Shown piece after piece: positions 33,628-42,835 of a stretch of DNA of 64,000 nt (its first letter is position 1; every line of letters begins with the position of its first letter). The DNA is from Terriglobus roseus. GTDB taxonomy: Bacteria > Acidobacteriota > Terriglobia > Terriglobales > Acidobacteriaceae. The DNA lies in contig NZ_LT629690.1 in the NCBI RefSeq assembly GCF_900102185.1, positions 3,906,001 through 3,970,000 on the forward strand. The letters run 5' to 3'. A model generated the notes under the pieces. That model had not been told where the DNA came from. It did not search any database and was given only the letters and a program-made list of their open reading frames with translations. Made by a program: the position numbers and the translations under genes.

Positions 33628-33653
33628 GAGGCGATTTGTTTTGTGCGACTTCG

Positions 33654-36600
33654 CTAGAACTTGAAGATCGCTGCCAGTTGGAGTGAGCGTCCGCCACCCG
33701 TACCGTTTACACCGGAGCCGGAACCGGTGGTGCCGGTTACGCGACCGAAGGTGGCGCTGGTGATGGAGTTAGACGGGTTGGAGAACTGCGGTGTGTTGGT
33801 GAGCTGGAAGACGTCCATACGAACGTCCAGCGTGGTTCCTTCCATGGGCAGACCGAACGTCTTGAAGATTGACGCGTTGTTCTGGAAGAGGCCAGGACCA
33901 GTGAAGGCATTGCGTCCCGTGTTGCCAACTGTTACGCCGTTGATGATGGGGCACGTGACAGTGGTGGGTGTTGCTGTGGCATAGCCCGTGCAGCCGTTTG
34001 GCTGTGCGAACGACGTGGGGTCAAACCAGTACGCATTGTTTCCAATGCCCTTCAGCTTCTTGAACGGAGCAACAATGTTGGCGTTCTGCTGCCAGCCACT
34101 GGTGTTGATTGTGCCTCCGTTCGCCGTAACGTTGAACGGTGTGCCGCTGTAGAGCAGGACGATGCCCGAAAGCTTCCAACCGCCGATAGCCTGAGAAAGG
34201 AAGCCGGTGTTGACCCACTTCTTACCCTTACCCAACGGCAGCTCGTAGGTTACAGACTGCGAGAAGCTGTTGGTACGGTCGAAGTCGTTACGAGCGTAGT
34301 TGCGACGCAAGTCCTGGAAGAAGGTGATGGCACCATCGTCACCCTGCTGATAGCCAAGTCCCTTGCCCCAGGTGTATGACGAGTTCGAAGACAAGCCGTT
34401 GGTGAAGCGGCGGCTCAACGTGGTCTGCAGCGAGCTGTAGTTGCTGGAGAATCCGATGAACTGCTGCGTTACGCCCGCTGAGTGCTGGAACTTGATCTGC
34501 AGTGGCTGGCAAGCAGTACCGCAGTTCAGACGATCCGGCAGGTTGATGTTATTTGCTGCTCCGATACGTACGCCGTGGTTGCCAACATACGCGATGGAAA
34601 GCGAGAAGTTGGCCGGCAGGGCCTGCTGCACGGCGAAGTTGTACGAGTAGACGTAAGGATTGTGGTAGTCCTGCGGGATGTAGATATATGTCTGGTTGTT
34701 GAGCAGGCTGTTGGATGGGTCAATTTGGTAAATACCAGATGTGGGAACGACCACCGGTACAGGAGCCGGGAAGCCGCTCTGGAACGTTACCGGCTGCGAA
34801 TTGGTGTTGCCAGAGCAGGTGTACTGCGCTGCGAGATAACTGCTACCGGAACCGCAGGACGTATACGCGTTGTTGGCGCGGACAGGATAGTTGTAAAGCC
34901 AGGTGTTATCGGCATACGGCATGTATGCCATGCCAATTCCACCACGCACGACTGTGTTGTCACTTACGCGATAAGCAAAGCCCGTACGAGGTGCCCAGTA
35001 GTTGAGCTGCTTCTTGTAGCCCAGGTCCATCGGATTGGCGCCCACGCCAGCGATGCGAAGCTGGTTGGTGCCCGGGTCATATTGTGAGAAGCCACCAGTT
35101 TTCGCTGGTGTGGCTGGCTGGTAGTACTCCCAACGAACGCCAAGATCAAGGGTCAGCTTGTTATTAACCTGCCACTTGTCGCCGGCAAAGCCGAAATACC
35201 ACCACTGACGGAAGTCCGGGAAGTAGGTAAACAGATCGCGTCCTACGCCGCTGGGAACATCCAGCAGCATGGATGCGATGTCGTTTGCAGCACCCGTTTT
35301 GCCACCAGGAATGCTGGTCTGGTTTTGTCCGAACGTTGTTACACCACGAGGACTGTAGGTCTGACCCTGCAGTAGTCCATCGCGAACGCGGCGGATATCC
35401 ACGCCCCAACGGAAGGTGTGGTTGCCCACGATTTTCGTCCAGTTATTGACGAAGTCGATGTTGGCTTCTGCACGAATCCAGGGCATCGACGGCGAGTAGC
35501 CAATGAACGGACCTGATGAGAAGGTGCCGATGTTGATGCCGAGCTGACCACTGGTCAACTGATCGACGTTGACACCGGGCGCGCCCGCTGTCGTGGCGTC
35601 GTTGGAGCCGTAATCAGCCGGCTGCGATGTGTTGCGATAGTGCGCGACGCCGAGTCGAACTTCGGTAAGCAAGGTCGACGAGAAGGCGTGATCGTAGTTC
35701 AGGCCGGTTGAGAAAGCGTTCTGATGGCCCGTACCCGCAAAACCACCACCGTTACCGGGACCACCAAGGAAGCTGGAGAAAGATGGCGCCTGGAACAACG
35801 AATAGATCTGCTGGCTGAAGCGTCCGCTGAGGTGATCCTTCGGCGTGATCTGGTAATCGATCTTCGCGTCGTAGGTATGGGCGTCCTTATAGAAGGGCGA
35901 GTTAACGAAGTAATTGTTGCTGGGCGCCGCAAGCGTGTTCAGGTTCTGATTCGGCTTTGGCAGTTTCTGCAAGAGTCCTAATGAAACGGCATTTACGCGG
36001 CCAATAGGAATCTTGTTGCCAGCGAACGGTGTACGTCCGGCACCGGTGACCGGATCACCCGTTGCGGGATCGTACACCTGTGTGGGTAGGTCGCTCAGAT
36101 CAATAAAGCCGCTGCCGTTGTCTGTGTAGTACTTGGGAAACGGAATGGTAAGCGTGTTCGATGTGCGCTCGTGATCGGCGGTGCGGAAATAATCACCGTA
36201 GAAGAACAGCTTGTCCTTGATGATGGGACCGCTGATGTTGCCACCGAAGTAGTTGTAGGTGACCTTACCCGCGGAGGCAGCGAAGTACGAACGAGCGTTG
36301 AAGAAGCTGTTCTGCAGATACTCTGACGCGGAACCGTGGAACCTGTTGGAACCTGACTTCAGAGTGACGTTAGTGACGGCACCGATGGCACGACCGAGTT
36401 CCACCTGAAAGTTGTTGGTCGATGCTTCAACGGAGCCAATTGCGTCAGCAGGCGGGATCAGGATCTGCAGCAGGCCCGTGCGCATGTCATCGTCGATGCC
36501 CTCAATGTTGTAGGCATTGCCCATACGCGGGAGACCGTTGACTTCAGTCTGCAGAGTGGAACCGGCATTAAAGAATTGCGAGTGCTGGAAGGTTGCAGGT

Positions 36601-37142
36601 GTGGTGCCGGGAACCAGGTTCAGCAGCGACTGGAAGTTGCGGTTCACGCCCATAGGCAGTGATTCCACACTCTGCTGCTCAATCTTTGTGGAGACGTCGG
36701 CACGATCGGACTGCATCATCGGTGCCGTGTCGGTGACTTCGATCGTCTCGGTCACATTGCCGGGATTCAGATCAAAGTCAGAACGGGTGGTGTTGTTTAC
36801 CAGGACGTCGACGCTGGGATGCGTCTCGCTCTGGAAACCCTGCATCTGCACGTTAACTGAGTATGCGCCCTGCGAAAGGTTCTGGAAGCTGTAGTTGCCG
36901 TTGGCGTTGGTTGTGGCTTCGTGGGTGATGTTGGTGGCTTTTTCCGTGATAGTGACCTTGGCGTTTGGAACAGCGGCGCCGGTCTTGTCCTGCACGGTGC
37001 CCAGCAGCGATCCGTTCACTGCCTGCGCCATCATCATGCCTGGGAGCATTACGGGAGCGGTGGCGCCTGCGAGCAGCATCAGGCGCACAGCATTATGCGC
37101 AAGACCTTTTCGCATGCGCGAAGAGATTTGATTGGATATCAC
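33654..37142 (-). CDS. TonB-dependent receptor, Oar-like, with carboxypeptidase-regulatory N-terminus
   Basis: The 1162-residue protein starts at GTG 37142 with GGAGGA six bases upstream. A long signal segment (about residues 12-42) is followed by a carboxypeptidase-regulatory domain (LGTVQDKTGAAVPNAKVTI, about 47-130), a plug (VESLPMGVNRNFQSLLNLVPG, with NGLPRMGNAYNIEGIDDD) and a barrel that ends in phenylalanine (LQLAAIFKF). It shares architecture with 9221-12787 but is clearly diverged. It should be an outer-membrane importer or binding protein of unknown substrate. Its promoter region carries two operator-like palindromes. Confidence 0.93.
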   Translation of the reverse strand: MISNQISSRMRKGLAHNAVRLMLLAGATAPVMLPGMMMAQAVNGSLLGTVQDKTGAAVPNAKVTITEKATNITHEATTNANGNYSFQNLSQGAYSVNVQMQGFQSETHPSVDVLVNNTTRSDFDLNPGNVTETIEVTDTAPMMQSDRADVSTKIEQQSVESLPMGVNRNFQSLLNLVPGTTPATFQHSQFFNAGSTLQTEVNGLPRMGNAYNIEGIDDDMRTGLLQILIPPADAIGSVEASTNNFQVELGRAIGAVTNVTLKSGSNRFHGSASEYLQNSFFNARSYFAASAGKVTYNYFGGNISGPIIKDKLFFYGDYFRTADHERTSNTLTIPFPKYYTDNGSGFIDLSDLPTQVYDPATGDPVTGAGRTPFAGNKIPIGRVNAVSLGLLQKLPKPNQNLNTLAAPSNNYFVNSPFYKDAHTYDAKIDYQITPKDHLSGRFSQQIYSLFQAPSFSSFLGGPGNGGGFAGTGHQNAFSTGLNYDHAFSSTLLTEVRLGVAHYRNTSQPADYGSNDATTAGAPGVNVDQLTSGQLGINIGTFSSGPFIGYSPSMPWIRAEANIDFVNNWTKIVGNHTFRWGVDIRRVRDGLLQGQTYSPRGVTTFGQNQTSIPGGKTGAANDIASMLLDVPSGVGRDLFTYFPDFRQWWYFGFAGDKWQVNNKLTLDLGVRWEYYQPATPAKTGGFSQYDPGTNQLRIAGVGANPMDLGYKKQLNYWAPRTGFAYRVSDNTVVRGGIGMAYMPYADNTWLYNYPVRANNAYTSCGSGSSYLAAQYTCSGNTNSQPVTFQSGFPAPVPVVVPTSGIYQIDPSNSLLNNQTYIYIPQDYHNPYVYSYNFAVQQALPANFSLSIAYVGNHGVRIGAANNINLPDRLNCGTACQPLQIKFQHSAGVTQQFIGFSSNYSSLQTTLSRRFTNGLSSNSSYTWGKGLGYQQGDDGAITFFQDLRRNYARNDFDRTNSFSQSVTYELPLGKGKKWVNTGFLSQAIGGWKLSGIVLLYSGTPFNVTANGGTINTSGWQQNANIVAPFKKLKGIGNNAYWFDPTSFAQPNGCTGYATATPTTVTCPIINGVTVGNTGRNAFTGPGLFQNNASIFKTFGLPMEGTTLDVRMDVFQLTNTPQFSNPSNSITSATFGRVTGTTGSGSGVNGTGGGRSLQLAAIFKF

Positions 37143-37230
37143 GATACTTCCTCCGAAAGGGCTAACATCTGTGCGCTACATGTGGTCTCTGATTTCACCG
37201 CGAGGTAGGACCACTTTTTTGAAGCGGCCA

Positions 37231-37260
37231 ATTCTAGGCATTGGTCAGACCATTGGGCAA
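37231..37260 (-). promoter_or_regulatory. Candidate promoter of second TonB-dependent receptor
   Basis: Reading the minus strand, TTGCCC (37260-37255) and TAGAAT (37236-37231) are separated by 18 bp, about 90 bp before the GTG start. The spacer contains an 11-bp operator-like palindrome. The 349-bp gap 37143-37491 holds this promoter, two palindromes and the terminator of the next gene, and no ORF that I can support. Confidence 0.5.
37242..37252. promoter_or_regulatory. TGGTC-A-GACCA palindrome inside promoter spacer
   Basis: The 11-bp inverted repeat has the TGGTnnnACCA shape of FadR-subfamily GntR operators (such as FadR and PdhR sites). It lies wholly between the candidate -35 and -10 boxes, a position where a bound repressor would block RNA polymerase. 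No GntR gene is present in the window. Confidence 0.45.
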
Positions 37261-37317
37261 GCACGAAATATCGACAGAAGCTGTGATTTTTTAGTCAAGA
37301 ATCCAACGAGATGCGTC

Positions 37318-37327
37318 GAAACGTTTC
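37318..37327. promoter_or_regulatory. GAAACGTTTC palindrome
   Basis: A 10-bp CG-centred palindrome of LacI-operator-like shape, 176 bp upstream of the receptor start. A 10-bp palindrome can occur by chance, so support is weak. Confidence 0.25.
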
Positions 37328-37434
37328 ATTCTCCGTTTTGTTGGAACTAGACGTCCGATGTCTATGAGATATGGAAGAAAGACACCGCAAGAAGTCCCCT
37401 CCTTCTCTGCCGGAATACAAATGTTCAACACGCA

Positions 37435-37470
37435 AAAAAGCGCAGGGCCTAGTGTGGCCCTGCGCTTTTT
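37435..37470. terminator. Rho-independent terminator, both orientations possible
   Basis: A perfect 15-bp stem (AAAAAGCGCAGGGCC, loop TAGTGT, GGCCCTGCGCTTTTT) lies 22 bp after the stop of the minus-strand isomerase gene and gives a T-tract on either strand. Confidence 0.93.
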
Positions 37471-37491
37471 ATAGGTTCAGACGGTCGCTGG

Positions 37492-38361
37492 CTACACGGT
37501 GAGCTTCTTCAGGAAGGGAACACTGGGCGGCATGAGTGCGGGATCCTCTTCGAGCTCGACGAAGTAATTCTGCACACCGCCGACCTTCGCCGCAGCGAAG
37601 ACAGACTTCCAATCCACGACACCCTGACCGATGGGAACCTGACGGAAGCCGCTCTTGGTGGAAGCGTCCTTCACCCAGTCCTGGCAGTGCATGGAGAGAT
37701 AGCGACCGCGATACTTGTGGAAGTACTCCACCGCGTCGAAGCCTTCCTGCTGGGTGGAGACCTGGAACTGCAGCTTGACATTCGTGGGATCGAGTTCGGC
37801 GATCATCACGTCGTACACACGCTTGCCGTCGATCGTCTTGGAGACGAAGCCTTCGTTGTGGAGCAGCGCGGTGATGCCTGCGGCATGTGCCTTCTCGGCG
37901 AAGGCGTTGAAGGGCTCGACGTAGCGCTTCACGTCATCGAGCGTCTCGGTGCCCTTGCTGTTGAAAGGACCAAGTGCCGCGATGGCCATCTGCGTCATGC
38001 CGAATTCCTTCGCATAGGCGATGCTTTCGTCGGTCTTCTTGAACAGTTCGTTCGCGCCCCAGTGTGCGGAAATGCAGGTAAGGCCCCAGCTCTTCAACAG
38101 ATCGCTCAGTTCCTTCGGCTTGTACTTCTGCAGGCTGGAGAAGTCGGAGTAGCCGTAGGGCGAGCAGAGTTCAATGTTGGTGAAGCCCGCGGCACGCAGG
38201 CCCTTCATGGTGCCTTCGAAATCGGTGTTGATGGTCTTACGTACGGGATAGGTCTGGCAGCCGATGGGCAGGCCCAGTGGATTGGCAAAGCTTGCGGGTG
38301 AGGCGGCCACAGCGGTGGCAGCAGCGGCAAGCTGGAGGAAGGTGCGTCGTGTCATAGCCAT
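37492..38361 (-). CDS. Tat-exported sugar phosphate isomerase/epimerase-like TIM barrel protein
   Basis: The 289-residue protein begins MAMTRRTFLQLAAAATAVAA, a classic twin-arginine signal (ATG 38355 is an alternative start). The mature domain is an AP-endonuclease-2-like barrel: GCQTYPVR, AGFTNIELCSPYG, LLHNEGF, KLQFQVSTQ and YLSMHCQDW carry the usual metal-ligand strands. It belongs to the same broad superfamily as the pair at 18870-20638 but to another branch. Such exported barrels are common in acidobacteria; the substrate is unknown. It is the third member of this superfamily in the window. Confidence 0.82.
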   Translation of the reverse strand: MAMTRRTFLQLAAAATAVAASPASFANPLGLPIGCQTYPVRKTINTDFEGTMKGLRAAGFTNIELCSPYGYSDFSSLQKYKPKELSDLLKSWGLTCISAHWGANELFKKTDESIAYAKEFGMTQMAIAALGPFNSKGTETLDDVKRYVEPFNAFAEKAHAAGITALLHNEGFVSKTIDGKRVYDVMIAELDPTNVKLQFQVSTQQEGFDAVEYFHKYRGRYLSMHCQDWVKDASTKSGFRQVPIGQGVVDWKSVFAAAKVGGVQNYFVELEEDPALMPPSVPFLKKLTV

Positions 38362-38432
38362 GGGCTTACATCTCCACTGAAGAAGTTACAGACAACATAT
38401 CGAACTCAACCATGTTGAGCGCTGGAACGGTC

Positions 38433-39317
38433 TTAACGCAAATTGGCGAGGCTTTCCACGGAAGGCACGAAGTAATACGACCCCGTGACGGGTGACGTAT
38501 ATCGCGTGAGAGCATCGCGTGTGCCGTTGACCAAGCCAGCCATGCTTTCGAGCATCTTCTGCAGGCGTTGCTGTTCGGCACTGAAGCCAACGAACATGGT
38601 GCCGTGCTGCTGCACGCCGCCATACGGCATGTTGCGGCGGAAGATATTGCCGAACGTGTCCTGATCGGTACGCGCCACGTGCGAGTACTCCGGCTTGTCT
38701 TCCAGTTCGGTGCTGTCTGCCTTGGTGCGTCCCATGGTCAGTTCCTGCTGGTGCACAGGCAGTGCCTCCCATGCGCTGGTGTTGTGTTGCCACTTCTGTA
38801 GTAGCAGCACAGAACCTGCAGCGCCGGGCTGGCCTTCTGAAATCAATGCGTCACCGGGTGCTTCCAGCAGAGAGGGATTCTCTGAACCGTCAATGAATCC
38901 AGTAAGGTCGCGGTCGTGGCGGTAGGGCCAGCTTGCGGTTTCCTCGGAGAGTTTTGCGACGTCGGCAAAGTCGTTGACCACGGTGCGCGCCATATCGAAC
39001 AGCACGTCATACGCACTGCCTGAGAGCCACACCAGTACATCGTGCTGCGTTGCAGGCATGGTGAAGTTCTCCACGCCGCGCAGGTCTTCGTTAAAGCCGT
39101 GAACGTCAGTAGGCATGTCTCCGGGCATGAGTGTTCGCCAGAGGTCCGGGCGGATGCCGATGACGAAGTTCACGCCGCCGGTGGTGGTGCGCGGTTCGCG
39201 AATGGCCGCGATCTTCGATGCGAGTTCAGCGTGGTGCTGCGCATCGAGCAGGTCAAATTCCAGATACGCGTGCGAAGAGGTGCCAAGGGCGAAGATGCCA
39301 GCCTGTGGTGTGTACAT
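38433..39317 (-). CDS. Dyp-type haem peroxidase
   Basis: ATG 39317 gives 294 residues; the frame continues upstream but the added part is cysteine-rich and atypical. The distal aspartate D143 sits in GFIDGSENP, the proximal haem ligand H213 in YSHVARTDQ, and the distal arginine follows in NIFRRNMPYG. These are the defining features of dye-decolourising peroxidases. There is no signal peptide, as in cytoplasmic B-type enzymes, which are often encapsulin cargo; no encapsulin gene is in the window. It forms a minus-strand run with the 2OG oxygenase gene 26 bp upstream. Confidence 0.93.
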   Translation of the reverse strand: MYTPQAGIFALGTSSHAYLEFDLLDAQHHAELASKIAAIREPRTTTGGVNFVIGIRPDLWRTLMPGDMPTDVHGFNEDLRGVENFTMPATQHDVLVWLSGSAYDVLFDMARTVVNDFADVAKLSEETASWPYRHDRDLTGFIDGSENPSLLEAPGDALISEGQPGAAGSVLLLQKWQHNTSAWEALPVHQQELTMGRTKADSTELEDKPEYSHVARTDQDTFGNIFRRNMPYGGVQQHGTMFVGFSAEQQRLQKMLESMAGLVNGTRDALTRYTSPVTGSYYFVPSVESLANLR

Positions 39318-39343
39318 GCGGGGATTATAGGTTGTGGACGCGT

Positions 39344-39934
39344 CTACGCTGTTGCAGCCCGCGTACGCACATGCAGCCAGCAGTTGATGGCAAAGCGCGA
39401 ATCGGCAAACTCCTGCGACGGGCATGCGATCGGCATCACCTGATGGGGTACAAACGACGGAAAGATGGCCAGTGTGTTTTGCGTGGGCTCGATGTCTGTG
39501 TAGGTTTCGTCATCCGCAGAGAACAGCCGCAGTTGGCCGCCGGTAAAACTCTTCGGTTCGCGGTGGAAGTAGTACACAGCACTCAACGCGCGATGTGACC
39601 CCTGACCCATCACCGTCTGCGTGTCGGTGTGGCGCGTGAAGTGCGCACCGTCGTTGTGCGCGGCAAGCTCCAACTCAATACCGGAGACATCGAACGGCGG
39701 CAGACCCATCTGCGTGAGCCAGCCACGGTATTGGCTGCTTGCGGCCTTGGCCAGAGGCATCTTGAAGGGGCCAACGTCCTGCATCACCAATGCGCGCCGC
39801 AGCTTGTCATCCACGCCCGTATGCACGCGTGCGGGCACAAACGTGTTCTGGTTCTCCAGCGTCCAGCGCAGCAGGTTGCTGTGGTCTTCCGCGGAGAGGA
39901 AGTTCGGCACAATGAGGTGAGGCGCTTGCGGCAT
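39344..39934 (-). CDS. 2OG-Fe(II) oxygenase (prolyl 4-hydroxylase-like)
   Basis: ATG 39934 gives 196 residues. The iron-binding triad is H102 and D104 in RHTDTQ and H164 in FVPHQVMPI; an arginine in SRFAINCWLHV is placed to bind 2-oxoglutarate. Segments ALSAVYYFHREPKSFTGGQLRLF and NTLAIFPSF are typical of the P4Hc/PKHD-type fold. It may hydroxylate a protein or small molecule in the cytoplasm. It is 26 bp upstream of the peroxidase gene on the same strand and 61 bp from the divergent sulfatase gene. Confidence 0.88.
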   Translation of the reverse strand: MPQAPHLIVPNFLSAEDHSNLLRWTLENQNTFVPARVHTGVDDKLRRALVMQDVGPFKMPLAKAASSQYRGWLTQMGLPPFDVSGIELELAAHNDGAHFTRHTDTQTVMGQGSHRALSAVYYFHREPKSFTGGQLRLFSADDETYTDIEPTQNTLAIFPSFVPHQVMPIACPSQEFADSRFAINCWLHVRTRAATA

Positions 39935-39995
39935 GGCGACATTATCGCGCACCTGAAGAAGGGCGTGCAGGTTCGGAATTACACTCGGAACACTT

Positions 39996-41720
39996 ATGCT
40001 GAACCGCCGCGAGTTCCTGCGAACATCCACATTGGCCGCATGCGCCGCCACAGCTTCTGCGAAGACCGCCGCGGGACTGCCCGCGCCGCGCAAGCCGAAC
40101 ATCATCATCTTCCTCGCGGACGACATGGGCTATTCCGACATCGGTTGCTATGGCGGCGAGATTGATACGCCGCATCTCGATCGGTTGGCGAAGAACGGTG
40201 TGCAGTTCAGTTCGTTTTACAACTCGCCGCGGTGTTGCCCTTCACGTGCGTCGCTGCTTACGGGAATGTACTCGCACCAGGCACACATGGGCATGATGGT
40301 GGACGATCATGGCCGCTATCCGTTTCCTGCATACGATGGCGACCTGAACGAGAACTGCGTAACCATCGCGGAGGCGCTGAAGCCAGCGGGATACGCCACG
40401 TTGCATTCCGGCAAGTGGCATCTGTCATCGTCACAGAAGACGGACGGAAATCCTGACAGGCATAACTGGCCGCTACAGCGCGGCTTTGATCACGGCTACA
40501 GCATGATTACCGGAGCGGGCAGTTACTACACGCCGAACTGTCTCACGCGTGACAACGAACCCATCAATCACTTCGATAAGGATTTCTACTTCACGGACGC
40601 GATTGGCGATGAGGCCGTGAAGATGATGGGCAATGTATCGCAGGATCAGCCTTTCTTTCTCTACTGTGCGTTCAATGCTCCACACTGGCCGCTGCATGCA
40701 CCGGAAGAAGTGACCGCGAAGTATCGCGAGCGCTATTTGGCAGGTTGGGACACGATGCGCGAGCGTCGTCATACGAAGCAGCTTGCTTCCGGTTTGCTGA
40801 AGGCAGAGTGGCAGATGACGCCACGCGATCCGCGTGTGCCCGCATGGGAGCGCGCGTCGTACAAGAAGTGGGAAGCCGAACGGATGGCCGTGTACGCCGC
40901 ACAGGTGGAGATACTGGATCGCAATGTGGGCAAGGTCATTGCACATCTCGAAGCGACGCACCAGCTAGAAAACACGCTGATATTCTTCATGGCTGACAAC
41001 GGTGGCAACTATGAAGAGTTCAATATTCAGAAGATGCCTGCAGGATCGAAGCGCGCGATATGGGTTCCGGATGCGGCGCCGGATGGTGGAGAGTTGCAGT
41101 TTGGAAACGATCCGAATGTGATGCCCGGGCCTGCGAACACCATCCAGAGTTATGGCGGCCCTTGGGGCAATGTGTCGAACACGCCGTTTCGTTTGTACAA
41201 ACACTTCGCGCATGAAGGCGGCATCTCTACGCCGTTTCTTGCGCATTGGCCTGACGGCTTCAAAGCACAGGGACACATCACGCATCAGGTGGGGCATGAG
41301 ATTGACGTGATGCCTACATGCCTTGCTGCCGCAGGTGTAACGATGCCTGCGAAGAGTAAGGCTGGCACTGCACCCGCGCCGCTGGAAGGCAAGAACCTGA
41401 TGCCGGTGTTGCGCGGTGGATCGATTGCGGAGCGCGGCATGTTGTTCTGGGAGCACGAAGGCAACTGCGCGGTGCGCGACGGCAAATGGAAGCTGGTCGC
41501 GGCGTTTCCAGATACATGGGAGTTGTACGACATGGATGCAGACCGCACAGAGCTGCACAATCTTGCGGAGACGAATCCTGCACAAGTGCATCGGATGGCG
41601 GATGCGTATCGCGCATTGGCAAAACGTGTGGGAGCGCAACCGTGGCCTATGCCGCAAACGCCCGGCGGCGACCGCAGTGGACTGCCACTCCCGAAGTACC
41701 TGGAAGACGACCGGCAGTAG
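39996..41720 (+). CDS. Tat-exported arylsulfatase (formylglycine type)
   Basis: The 574-residue protein begins with MLNRREFLRTSTLAACAATA, a twin-arginine signal. The sulfatase signature CCPSRASLLTG places the formylglycine precursor cysteine at C81 (C-x-P-S-R... pattern), and the metal ligands DD in LADDMGYSDIG (D42, D43) and DN in FMADNGGN are present. Length and motifs match arylsulfatase A-like enzymes that remove sulfate from aryl or carbohydrate esters in the periplasm. Activity needs a formylglycine-generating or anaerobic maturase enzyme, which is not in the window. Confidence 0.93.
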   Translation: MLNRREFLRTSTLAACAATASAKTAAGLPAPRKPNIIIFLADDMGYSDIGCYGGEIDTPHLDRLAKNGVQFSSFYNSPRCCPSRASLLTGMYSHQAHMGMMVDDHGRYPFPAYDGDLNENCVTIAEALKPAGYATLHSGKWHLSSSQKTDGNPDRHNWPLQRGFDHGYSMITGAGSYYTPNCLTRDNEPINHFDKDFYFTDAIGDEAVKMMGNVSQDQPFFLYCAFNAPHWPLHAPEEVTAKYRERYLAGWDTMRERRHTKQLASGLLKAEWQMTPRDPRVPAWERASYKKWEAERMAVYAAQVEILDRNVGKVIAHLEATHQLENTLIFFMADNGGNYEEFNIQKMPAGSKRAIWVPDAAPDGGELQFGNDPNVMPGPANTIQSYGGPWGNVSNTPFRLYKHFAHEGGISTPFLAHWPDGFKAQGHITHQVGHEIDVMPTCLAAAGVTMPAKSKAGTAPAPLEGKNLMPVLRGGSIAERGMLFWEHEGNCAVRDGKWKLVAAFPDTWELYDMDADRTELHNLAETNPAQVHRMADAYRALAKRVGAQPWPMPQTPGGDRSGLPLPKYLEDDRQ

Positions 41721-41743
41721 TGAATCGGTAGAATTAGTAAGTC

Positions 41744-42835
41744 TTGAACCAATCCACACAGATGCAGGAAGGGCCGTCGCCGGAGCTGATCCGTGCGATC
41801 AATGATCTGCTGCCTGCGTATGTTGCGTATGTGGATCATGACCTGCGGTATGTTGCGGCAAACCAGATGTACGTTGAACGGTTTGGCCGGCCAGAGCAGC
41901 AGATAGTCGGACAATTGGTTGCGGATGTGACCGGGCCTGCATTTGAGAATGTCGCGAAGCATCTCCGTGCGGCGCTTGCGGGTGTGACACAGCACCTTGA
42001 GCCAAGCATGATCTCAGTGGATGGCTATCGCACGCTTTCTGTGACGCACCTGCCGCATCGCGGTGAGGATGGCCGCGTGCTTGGTGTGATTGTTTACGGC
42101 TATGACATTACGGAACAAAGGCGAGCGGAAGCCGCGCTCATTCAGAGTGAGAAGCTGGCCGCGGTAGGTCGCCTCGCGTCGAGCATTGCGCACGAGATCA
42201 ATAATCCGCTGGAGTCTGTGACGAACCTGCTGTACCTGATTGAGCAGACGGCAGACGAAGAAGGTGCGCGCACGCGGGAATATGCGCAGATGGCGCAGGC
42301 AGAACTAGCGCGTGTTGGGCAGATTACGACGCAGACGCTGCGCTTTTTCCGGCAATCGACATCGCGCCAGACCGTGGACATTGCAGCTTTGATGGACTCC
42401 GTCTTATCGCTGTATCACGGGCGGCTGGTGAACTCGGGTATCGCTGTGACGCGCGAGTATGGTGCGGATGTATTGGCCATATGCTTTGATGGCGAGCTGC
42501 GGCAGATTCTGAATAACCTTGTGGGCAATGCACTGGATGCCATGCGGGACGGTGGGCTTCTTCGTGTGCGTGTGCGCGTGGGCACGGATGCGGCGACAGA
42601 ACGCGATGGTGTTCGCCTGACGATTGCGGACAATGGCATCGGCATGAGTGCCGCTACGCAGCTGCGCGCCTTTGAGCCGTTTTTCACGACCAAGGGCATT
42701 ATGGGCACGGGGCTTGGGCTTTGGATTACGAAAGACCTGGTGGAGAAGCAGGAAGGCACGCTACGTATGCGTAGTCGTGAAGCGCTGGGGAGCGTGTTCT
42801 CATTGTTTCTTCCTGCGTTGGATAGCGCGTCGTAA
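41744..42835 (+). CDS. PAS-domain sensor histidine kinase
   Basis: The 363-residue protein has an N-terminal PAS domain of PAS_4 type (LPAYVAYVDHDLRYVAANQMY, about residues 20-125), an HisKA domain with H150 in SSIAHEINNPLESV, and an ATPase domain with NNLVGNALDAM, IADNGIGM and GTGLGLWITKDLVE. There is no membrane segment, so it senses a cytoplasmic signal. Start is uncertain between TTG 41744 and ATG 41762; neither has a strong ribosome site. No response regulator is adjacent. It abuts the convergent amidohydrolase stop with no gap. Confidence 0.92.
   Translation: MNQSTQMQEGPSPELIRAINDLLPAYVAYVDHDLRYVAANQMYVERFGRPEQQIVGQLVADVTGPAFENVAKHLRAALAGVTQHLEPSMISVDGYRTLSVTHLPHRGEDGRVLGVIVYGYDITEQRRAEAALIQSEKLAAVGRLASSIAHEINNPLESVTNLLYLIEQTADEEGARTREYAQMAQAELARVGQITTQTLRFFRQSTSRQTVDIAALMDSVLSLYHGRLVNSGIAVTREYGADVLAICFDGELRQILNNLVGNALDAMRDGGLLRVRVRVGTDAATERDGVRLTIADNGIGMSAATQLRAFEPFFTTKGIMGTGLGLWITKDLVEKQEGTLRMRSREALGSVFSLFLPALDSAS

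Noticed and set aside
34482-35087. 201-codon open frame opposite the second TonB-dependent receptor
   Set aside because: Antisense shadow without motif.
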